From positions 1 through 5,628 of the forward strand of contig JAHKAL010000032.1 of assembly GCA_018826545.1 (NCBI GenBank): a stretch of 5,628 bases of DNA. Direction: 5' to 3'. The position numbers and the translations under genes were made by a program. Under the pieces are notes generated by a model. That model was not told the DNA's origin and made no database searches. It worked only from the letters and a program-made list of their open reading frames with translations. Every line of letters begins with the position of its first letter. The stretch's first letter is position 1. Below, piece after piece: positions 1 to 3,700 of the stretch. The stretch is from Patescibacteria group bacterium (GTDB lineage: Bacteria; Patescibacteriota; Microgenomatia; UBA8517).

Positions 1-1
1 G

Positions 2-90
2 CGGAGAGGGTGGGATTCGAACCCACGTGGACTTATTAAGCCCCAACCGTTTTCGAAACGATGCCCTTATAACCACTTGGGTACCTCTCC
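2..90 (-). tRNA. tRNA-Ser(CGA)
   Basis: Read on the minus strand, this is a complete class II tRNA. The acceptor GGAGAGG pairs with CCTCTCC and the discriminator is G, as expected for serine. The anticodon stem is ATCGT/ACGGT with loop TTCGAAA, giving anticodon CGA (53-55), which reads UCG. A long variable arm (about 19 nt, typical of Ser/Leu/Tyr) precedes the T arm GTGGG-TTCGAAT-CCCAC. Base 1 is compatible with the first C of a CCA tail, but the window ends there, so I cannot tell whether CCA is encoded. It lies 9 nt after tRNA-Arg(GCG) in transcription order and probably shares that transcript. Confidence 0.96.
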
Positions 91-99
91 AAATTTTTG

Positions 100-174
100 T
101 GTGCCCAGGGTGAATCGAACACCCAACCTCAACTTCCGCAAAGTTGCGCTCTAATCCAATTGAGCTATGGGCAC
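100..174 (-). tRNA. tRNA-Arg(GCG)
   Basis: Class I cloverleaf on the minus strand. The acceptor GTGCCCA pairs with TGGGCAC, the D stem is GCTC/GAGC, and the anticodon stem CAACT/AGTTG encloses the loop TTGCGGA. The anticodon is GCG (137-139), which decodes CGC and CGU. The T arm is GGGTG-TTCGATT-CACCC and the discriminator is A. The next bases are CAA, so CCA is not encoded. G36-G37 fits the m1G37 methyltransferase TrmD. Most bacteria read CGU/CGC with an A34 (inosine) tRNA-Arg(ACG), so G34 is unusual here. It begins 19 nt after the stop codon of the upstream membrane-protein gene, which suggests co-transcription. Confidence 0.95.
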
Positions 175-193
175 ATATTTTATCAAATAACTA

Positions 194-760
194 TTAATTA
201 TTCCCTGGAAGTTTTTTTGCAAACCAATTTGCAGCTTTATCAAGTCCTGAGGATGGAATTTCTTCTTCTGTTATAAACCTTGAAATAATATTTTTAAGTT
301 TTTCTTTATCCGCCTCATTTATTACCAACTCCATTCTTCCAGGTAAAACGTATGTTCCAAAGACCAATAAATAATTATCATATCTTCTAGTAATCCAAAA
401 ATTAGTTAAAACTTCCCATTGTGTCTTTTTATTTCCTACCTTTATTCCTTTATTGGTAATTTTATATTCAATTTTCTCAGGTTCTACAGTATTTAGAATA
501 TAGAAAAGAAAAATAAGAGAAATTAAAAGAATTACTGGCATAAATCCTTCAGTTAAAAGAAGAATTAATCCAACAATTACAGTTATCGCAATTATAGTTA
601 CGTAAAATTCTCTGTTTCTTCTTTTAAAAGGTCTTGCTGGTGCTATCCAACTAAAAAGTTCCTTCTCAGGCTCCTTTTTTACTGTCACTTCAGTAGGTAT
701 ATCAGTTTTTTCTTCTGGTAATGTGCTTTTTTGGGTTTGATCTTTATTGGCAGGTTCCAT
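194..760 (-). CDS. Two-TM membrane protein with PH-like C-terminal domain (hypothetical)
   Basis: The protein is 188 aa. Residues 1-35 are charged and low-complexity, probably a disordered cytoplasmic tail. A basic patch (PFKRRNR, about 44-50) is followed by two hydrophobic helices at about 52-70 and 74-92. Residues 95-165 alternate short beta-like strands (EYKITNKGIKV, QWEVLTNFWI, YLLVFGTYVLP) and then a helix, which looks like the bacterial PH-like/DUF5673-type fold seen after paired TM helices. I cannot name a family with certainty. The ATG at 758-760 has no Shine-Dalgarno but lies 9 nt from a perfect TATAAT, so the mRNA is probably leaderless. tRNA-Arg and tRNA-Ser(CGA) follow on the same strand. 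No enzymatic motif is visible, and function is unknown. Confidence 0.88.
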   Translation of the reverse strand: MEPANKDQTQKSTLPEEKTDIPTEVTVKKEPEKELFSWIAPARPFKRRNREFYVTIIAITVIVGLILLLTEGFMPVILLISLIFLFYILNTVEPEKIEYKITNKGIKVGNKKTQWEVLTNFWITRRYDNYLLVFGTYVLPGRMELVINEADKEKLKNIISRFITEEEIPSSGLDKAANWFAKKLPGNN

Positions 761-769
761 ACTAAGATT

Positions 770-799
770 ATTATACCCTAAAGCAGGTTTTTAAACCAA
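770..799 (-). promoter_or_regulatory. Promoter for the membrane-protein/tRNA-Arg/tRNA-Ser(CGA) unit
   Basis: On the minus strand a perfect -10 TATAAT (775 to 770) is preceded by TTGGTT (799 to 794) at an 18-nt spacing. The predicted start of transcription, about 7 nt past the -10, falls around 762-764. That is only a few nucleotides before the ATG at 760, so the leader would be about 2-4 nt. Confidence 0.6.
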
Positions 800-817
800 G
801 CATGCATCTGATATAAT
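789..817 (+). promoter_or_regulatory. Promoter for tRNA-Ser(GCT)/tRNA-Ser(TGA)
   Basis: A perfect TATAAT at 812-817 ends 9 nt before the first base of tRNA-Ser(GCT). The -35 position (789-794, TTTTAA) matches consensus poorly. The upstream region overlaps that of the divergent minus-strand promoter and contains the 12-bp near-palindrome GGTTTTTAAACC (786-797). The two units therefore share a compact divergent promoter. Confidence 0.6.
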
Positions 818-826
818 TTGGCCTAA

Positions 827-911
827 GGTGGAGTCGCCTAGTGGTCGATGGCAGAGGTTTGCTAAACCTCGACTCGCAAGGGTCACGCGGGTTCGAATCC
901 CGCCTCCACCG
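827..911 (+). tRNA. tRNA-Ser(GCT)
   Basis: Class II tRNA. Acceptor GGTGGAG/CTCCACC, discriminator G, anticodon stem GAGGT/ACCTC with loop TTGCTAA. The anticodon GCT (861-863) reads AGC/AGU. A long variable arm (GACTCGCAAGGGTCAC) precedes the T arm GCGGG-TTCGAAT-CCCGC. The bases after the discriminator are CCT, so CCA is not fully encoded. Its D and T arms are nearly identical to those of tRNA-Ser(GGA) at 3000, which suggests recent common ancestry. Confidence 0.97.
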
Positions 912-916
912 CCTGA

Positions 917-1005
917 GGTGAGGTCGCATAGTGGCCTAGTGCAGTGGTTTTGAAAACCACCGTAGTCAGTAATGGCTACCGAGAGTTCGAATCTCTCCCT
1001 CACCG
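917..1005 (+). tRNA. tRNA-Ser(TGA)
   Basis: Class II tRNA. Acceptor GGTGAGG/CCTCACC, discriminator G, anticodon stem GTGGT/ACCAC with loop TTTGAAA. The anticodon TGA (951-953) reads UCA and, by wobble, other UCN codons. The long variable arm runs from about 961 to 980, and the T arm is GAGAG-TTCGAAT-CTCTC. CCA is not encoded (the following bases are CAA). It follows tRNA-Ser(GCT) after 5 nt with no separate promoter, so the two are one precursor. Confidence 0.97.
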
Positions 1006-1018
1006 CAAAATTTAGAGG

Positions 1019-1024
1019 TATAAT
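1019..1024 (+). promoter_or_regulatory. -10 element for the Nudix gene pair
   Basis: A perfect TATAAT lies 10 nt before the ATG at 1035. The -35 position would fall inside the 3' end of tRNA-Ser(TGA) and has no match to consensus. The promoter may be weak, or the Nudix genes may be reached by read-through from the tRNA promoter. If used, the leader would be about 3-4 nt. No Shine-Dalgarno is present before 1035. Confidence 0.45.
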
Positions 1025-1034
1025 ACAAAAATTA

Positions 1035-1478
1035 ATGGTAAATAAAAAAACATCAGTATCGGTAGGTGGAGCTATAATTTTTAAAGACTCAAGAGGAAAA
1101 AGAAAATATCTTCTAACTAAACAAAACGAAGAAGATAATTGGGAAATCCCAAAGATTACAGTAAGAAAAGGTGAATCTTCAGTAAGGTCTGTCATAAGAA
1201 TGAGTGGAGAAATGGCGGGATTGAGCGTTAAAGTACTGGAGGAAGCAGGGAGATCATCAGGTGTAGTAACAGTAAACGGCAAGGTCCTTCCCCAAAAATA
1301 TTATTATTATTTAATGGTTTTAAAAGATGGTGGTAGTAATCCAATCGGCTTTTTTGATGCAAAATGGATGGACTATTCAAAAACTCTTAAAACTCTTAGC
1401 CTAAAAAGAGAAAAGAATATTTTTAAAGACGCTAAAAAAATATTAAAAGAGTGGGAAAAACAACAAAAGAAAAAATAA
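1035..1478 (+). CDS. Nudix-fold protein with degenerate Nudix box (probable pseudoenzyme)
   Basis: The protein is 147 aa. I start it at ATG 1035, because the longer in-frame ORF begins inside tRNA-Ser(TGA). The fold resembles its downstream neighbour: SVGGAIIF (about 9-16), a KYLLTKQNEEDNWEIPK segment, the Nudix helix region at 41-63, and a C-terminal helical tail rich in Lys. Aligned to the consensus GX5EX7REUXEEXGU, E47, R55, E59 and G62 are retained. The first Gly is I41, the Glu after Arg is M56, and the last Glu of the EE pair is M60. Two of the three REUXEE glutamates used for metal binding and catalysis are therefore missing, so hydrolase activity is unlikely. It overlaps the next Nudix gene by 28 nt. 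Function unknown; it may be a regulatory or structural partner of that gene's product. Confidence 0.85.
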   Translation: MVNKKTSVSVGGAIIFKDSRGKRKYLLTKQNEEDNWEIPKITVRKGESSVRSVIRMSGEMAGLSVKVLEEAGRSSGVVTVNGKVLPQKYYYYLMVLKDGGSNPIGFFDAKWMDYSKTLKTLSLKREKNIFKDAKKILKEWEKQQKKK

Positions 1479-1921
1479 AAAAGTTTGTTAGACAGTTCTC
1501 CGCTGGAGGTTCGGCATATAAAACTTCAAGGAACGGAAAAACTAAGTGGTTAATTGTTAAACCCGCTGGAGTCGATAGATGGCAACTTCCTAAAGGACTA
1601 ATTGAAAAGGAAGAAAAAACTTCCGAGGCTGCATTAAGGGAAGTAAAAGAAGAAGGTGGAGTAGAGACAAAAATAATTAAAAAGATTGGATCTTCTTCAT
1701 ATTTTTATGTTTTCGAAAATACAAAGTGCTTTAAAACTGTTGTCTACTATCTGGTGGAAGTAATCAAAAAAACAAAAGAAGGACATGATCAAGAAATCGA
1801 TGAAGTGTCTTTCCAAGAATTTGATAAAGCCTATGAGCTACTTACTTTTAAGGATGACAAAAACATCTTAAAAAAGGCAAAAGAGTTGCTTGAATCCTCA
1901 ATTCAGGAAACTTTGATATAA
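1451..1921 (+). CDS. NUDIX hydrolase (MutT/Ap4A-hydrolase-like)
   Basis: The protein is 156 aa. It has a complete Nudix box at residues 49-71: G49, E55, R63, E64, E67, E68, G70 and V71 all match GX5EX7REUXEEXGU. The box is preceded by FSAGGSAYK and the substrate-cradle segment DRWQLPKG. The WQLPKG context resembles bacterial diadenosine-tetraphosphate hydrolases and small MutT proteins, but the substrate cannot be assigned from sequence. The start is GTG 1451. An in-frame TAA at 1433 blocks extension and no later canonical start precedes the conserved region. The gene therefore overlaps the upstream paralogue by 28 nt in another frame, which implies translational coupling. Expected reaction: Mg-dependent hydrolysis of a nucleoside diphosphate-X bond in the cytoplasm. 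Confidence 0.93.
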   Translation: MGKTTKEKIKKFVRQFSAGGSAYKTSRNGKTKWLIVKPAGVDRWQLPKGLIEKEEKTSEAALREVKEEGGVETKIIKKIGSSSYFYVFENTKCFKTVVYYLVEVIKKTKEGHDQEIDEVSFQEFDKAYELLTFKDDKNILKKAKELLESSIQETLI

Positions 1922-1922
1922 T
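1917..1922 (+). promoter_or_regulatory. Candidate -10 overlapping the Nudix stop codon
   Basis: A perfect TATAAT is formed across the stop codon of the Nudix gene. It would start transcription near 1929, upstream of the AGGAGGGG site at 1937, giving a leadered transcript for the homing-endonuclease gene. No convincing -35 is seen. In AT-rich sequence such a hexamer can occur by chance. Confidence 0.25.
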
Positions 1923-1936
1923 TCAATTGTTATTTT

Positions 1937-1976
1937 AGGAGGGGTGGTTAAGTTGTATATTATATATTATAATTGA
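1937..1976 (+). promoter_or_regulatory. Shine-Dalgarno-led 7-codon mini-ORF before the homing endonuclease
   Basis: A strong Shine-Dalgarno (AGGAGGGG, 1937-1944) has no normal gene start within range. At the right distance is TTG 1953, opening a 7-codon ORF (TTG TAT ATT ATA TAT TAT AAT) that stops at TGA 1974-1976. This frame is the same as that of the endonuclease, whose GTG start follows 3 nt later. It could be a coupling leader peptide or the remnant of an earlier, longer N-terminus. Confidence 0.35.
1968..1973 (+). promoter_or_regulatory. -10 element for leaderless transcription of the homing endonuclease
   Basis: A perfect TATAAT ends 6 nt before the GTG at 1980, so initiation at the usual distance would place the 5' end at or next to the start codon. 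It lies in a run of alternating A/T (1956-1973), so part of the match may be compositional. No clear -35 is present. Confidence 0.4.
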
Positions 1977-1979
1977 AAT

Positions 1980-2996
1980 GTGGCAAGGTTAATATTTCCC
2001 AACGGGCAACAGACAAAATGGATCGAATCAATTCAGAAAAAATCTGGTTTCAGTATTGAAAAAATAGCTAGTATTTGTAAAGTAAGCATAAGAACAATAA
2101 GAGATTGGAAAAGAGAAAAATATAGTATTTCACATACTTCAATATTTAAATTGATAAATAATACAAAAATAAAAATTCCTAAAAATGCTAAAGTTGTTGA
2201 TGATTTTTGGTACGTTATAAATGGAGCAAGAAAAGGTGGTTTAAAAAGAACTCAAATCTATGGCCCGCCAGGCAATTATGAAGGGAGAATAAAAGGAGGA
2301 AAAATTTCACAACTTCGGAGGAAAAATGATCCAGAAAAATATCGCAAATTGGGATGTAAAATAAAGAAAACTTTTCCCGATCTTAAACCTTCATCAGAAT
2401 TGGCAGAATTAGTAGGAATTATCTTGGGAGATGGAGGAATAACAAATAATCAACTAAAAATTACCCTTGGATTAAAGGCTGATTATAAATATGCACTATT
2501 TGTTACAAATTTATTAGAAAAAATTATTGGAGAGAAACCATCGTGGAATGAATATAATGGAAATGTAATATTACTTTGTATTTCTGGCGTAAATTTAGTC
2601 CAAAAACTTGAAGATATTGGTGTCTATAAGGGAAATAAAATTCAAAGGCAAATAGATGTTCCTAGTTGGATTTGGAACGATATTAAATATCAGAAATTTT
2701 GTGTAAAAGGTTTAATGGACACGGATGGAGGAATATATTTCCACGAACACTGGATAAAAGGTGTCAGATACAAAAACATGGGATTATGTTTTACAAGCCA
2801 TTCGAAACCATTACTAACATCTGTTTCAACAATATTAAACACCCTTAATATTAAAAATTCTATCCAAGGAAAACATGTCTATATCTATAAATTGGGGGAA
2901 ATATTAAAATACTTTAAAAGTATTGGTACACACAATCCTAAACACGAAGAAAGATTGAATTTTTATTTAAAAAATAGCAATAACAAATTAAAGTAA
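1980..2996 (+). CDS. Free-standing LAGLIDADG homing endonuclease with N-terminal HTH
   Basis: The protein is 338 aa. An N-terminal helix-turn-helix spans about 24-46 (FSIEKIASICKVSIRTIRDW). A Gly/Lys/Arg-rich linker follows (about 83-127, with GRIKGGKISQLRRKN). The first LAGLIDADG helix is ELVGIILGDGG (143-153, catalytic acid D151) and the second is VKGLMDTDGG (242-251, D249). Two motifs about 98 residues apart indicate a single-chain pseudo-symmetric enzyme that cuts a long asymmetric DNA site. There are no intein splice residues at the ends and no host exons on either side, so it is free-standing. I chose GTG 1980 because the ATG at 1978 is out of frame and closes after four codons. The stop lies 3 nt before tRNA-Ser(GGA), which has no evident promoter of its own, so the two are probably one transcript. 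The target site is unknown; the adjacent tRNA locus is a natural candidate. Confidence 0.92.
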   Translation: MARLIFPNGQQTKWIESIQKKSGFSIEKIASICKVSIRTIRDWKREKYSISHTSIFKLINNTKIKIPKNAKVVDDFWYVINGARKGGLKRTQIYGPPGNYEGRIKGGKISQLRRKNDPEKYRKLGCKIKKTFPDLKPSSELAELVGIILGDGGITNNQLKITLGLKADYKYALFVTNLLEKIIGEKPSWNEYNGNVILLCISGVNLVQKLEDIGVYKGNKIQRQIDVPSWIWNDIKYQKFCVKGLMDTDGGIYFHEHWIKGVRYKNMGLCFTSHSKPLLTSVSTILNTLNIKNSIQGKHVYIYKLGEILKYFKSIGTHNPKHEERLNFYLKNSNNKLK

Positions 2997-2999
2997 TTT

Positions 3000-3085
3000 G
3001 GAGGAGTCGCCTAGCGGCTATGGCATACGCTTGGAAAGCGTACGGGTGCAAGCCCTCGCGGGTTCGAGTCCCGCCTCCTCCGCCA
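3000..3085 (+). tRNA. tRNA-Ser(GGA), CCA encoded
   Basis: Class II tRNA. Acceptor GGAGGAG/CTCCTCC, discriminator G (3082) and genome-encoded CCA (3083-3085). The anticodon stem TACGC/GCGTA encloses loop TTGGAAA. The anticodon GGA (3033-3035) reads UCC/UCU. The variable arm is CGGGTGCAAGCCCTC and the T arm is GCGGG-TTCGAGT-CCCGC. Encoded CCA is absent from the two plus-strand serine tRNAs and from tRNA-Arg in this window. An XRE-type HTH ORF runs in frame through this tRNA, but its upstream part is only the tRNA read as protein. Confidence 0.97.
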
Positions 3086-3109
3086 TTTGGTAAAAGAAGA
3101 GTTTGGCTC

Positions 3110-3124
3110 GCCCGCTATGCGGGC
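3110..3124 (+). repeat. GC-rich hairpin after tRNA-Ser(GGA)
   Basis: A perfect inverted repeat GCCCGC-TAT-GCGGGC lies 25 nt after the tRNA, flanked on both sides by GGCTCG/GCTCG. The GC content is far above that of neighbouring DNA. It resembles the palindromic core of the second island at 4512-4550. It may help terminate or protect the tRNA precursor. Confidence 0.6.
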
Positions 3125-3133
3125 TCGCCAGCC

Positions 3134-3160
3134 GATTTTCGGTTCAAAATCAAATTTTTT
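3134..3160 (+). terminator. Candidate terminator downstream of tRNA-Ser(GGA)
   Basis: The inverted repeat GATTTT (3134-3139) / AAAATC (3146-3151) encloses a CGGTTC loop. It is followed by AAA and a run of six T (3155-3160). A competing stem GCCGA/TCGGT overlaps it. The stem is AT-rich and weak, but together with the GC hairpin just upstream this is a reasonable end for the endonuclease-tRNA transcript. Confidence 0.4.
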
Positions 3161-3181
3161 GCCTTTCAAAATAAACAAGAG

Positions 3182-3379
3182 AACAAATTAGGACAAAAAA
3201 TTAGATCTCTACGGGTGAAACTTGACCTTTCGCAAGATGAATTTGCGAGAAAAGCCGATGTCCCCTATACAACACAAACCAAGATTGAAACAGGAGTAAT
3301 CAAAAAACCGTCAGTTTTTGTTATGGCGAAAATCGCTAAAGCGTTAAATATTTCTTTAGATGATTTGTTAAAATTATAA
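3182..3379 (+). CDS. XRE/Cro-CI family HTH regulator lacking a canonical start codon
   Basis: The conserved part is 65 codons (3182-3376) and is a full Cro/CI-type HTH: LGQKIRSLRVKLDLSQDEFARKADV, then a recognition-helix region (PYTTQTKIETG), then PSVFVMAKIAKALNISLDDLLKL. The frame is open from inside tRNA-Ser(GGA) onward. Between the tRNA end and the conserved region it contains no ATG, GTG or TTG. The codon before Asn is GAG, where a start would be expected. The only later in-frame start, GTG 3215, would delete helix 1. Either a rare start (ATC 3149 or ATT 3200) is used, or the original 5' end was lost by rearrangement next to the tRNA. The domain is otherwise undamaged, so any loss would be recent. 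DNA-binding regulator; target unknown. Confidence 0.6.
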   Translation, partial: NKLGQKIRSLRVKLDLSQDEFARKADVPYTTQTKIETGVIKKPSVFVMAKIAKALNISLDDLLKL

Positions 3380-3410
3380 AAGGTCGATTTATTATTAAAA
3401 TATTAATAGT

Positions 3411-3419
3411 TAGGAGGTG
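3411..3419 (+). promoter_or_regulatory. Strong Shine-Dalgarno for the zinc-ribbon gene
   Basis: TAGGAGGTG lies 8 nt (measured from AGGAGG) before ATG 3426. It decides the start: an in-frame GTG at 3417 lies inside this site and cannot be the true start. The strong leadered signal contrasts with the genes at 760, 1035 and 1980. Confidence 0.85.
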
Positions 3420-3425
3420 AAAAAT

Positions 3426-3698
3426 ATGAACACAACACAACCACAAGGACCATTTTGTCAAAGTTGCGCTATGCCTATGGCAAAGCCTGAAGATTTTGGT
3501 ACTAATGCCGATGGTAGCCAAAATCAGGAATATTGCCATTATTGTTTTCAAAATGGCAAATTCACCGAGCCAAATATAACAGTGAAGCAAATGATTGAAA
3601 AATGTGCCGGAGTAATGAAACAAATGAAAATACCCGAAGCGCAAATTGAGCAGACAAAAACTTTTATTCCCACGCTCAAGAGATGGCAGAGTAAATAA
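3426..3698 (+). CDS. Putative zinc-ribbon protein (PF12674-like)
   Basis: The protein is 90 aa. Two CxxC knuckles, C11-x2-C14 (FCQSCAMPM) and C37-x2-C40 (YCHYCFQNG), form a predicted zinc ribbon. Between them is the conserved PEDFGTNADGS segment. A helical C-terminal half (TVKQMIEKCAGVMKQMKIP...) ends in FIPTLKRW. This matches the small 'putative zinc ribbon' family found widely in bacteria, often as a stand-alone protein. Its biochemical role is not established. The stop codon is 2 nt before the AlkD-type gene, so the two are co-transcribed and probably coupled. The partnership may point to a DNA-damage or DNA-binding role, which is inference. Confidence 0.9.
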   Translation: MNTTQPQGPFCQSCAMPMAKPEDFGTNADGSQNQEYCHYCFQNGKFTEPNITVKQMIEKCAGVMKQMKIPEAQIEQTKTFIPTLKRWQSK

Positions 3699-3700
3699 AT

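Noticed and set aside
972..1034. In-frame upstream extension of the first Nudix gene to an ATG at 972.
   Set aside because: That ATG lies inside tRNA-Ser(TGA). The 21 added residues are tRNA sequence read as protein, and ATG 1035 gives a normal N-terminus.
791..1282. A 163-aa minus-strand ORF across the two Ser tRNAs.
   Set aside because: It is antisense to two clear tRNA genes and the Nudix gene; its composition mirrors those features.
1937..1960. A tRNA 5' fragment (GGAGGGGTGGTTAAGTTG) left by insertion of the endonuclease into a tRNA-Ser gene.
   Set aside because: It matches the start of tRNA-Ser(GGA) at only about 11 of 18 positions and has no D-stem pairing. A Shine-Dalgarno explains AGGAGGGG better, and the downstream tRNA is complete.
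1980..2996. The LAGLIDADG ORF as an intein or as part of a group I intron.
   Set aside because: There are no Cys/Ser start or His-Asn end splice residues, no extein sequence, and both neighbouring genes are intact.
3020..3181. A longer HTH protein starting at ATG 3020.
   Set aside because: The start is inside tRNA-Ser(GGA) and the segment contains a run of prolines produced by the tRNA 3' end and then hairpin sequence. It is not protein-like.
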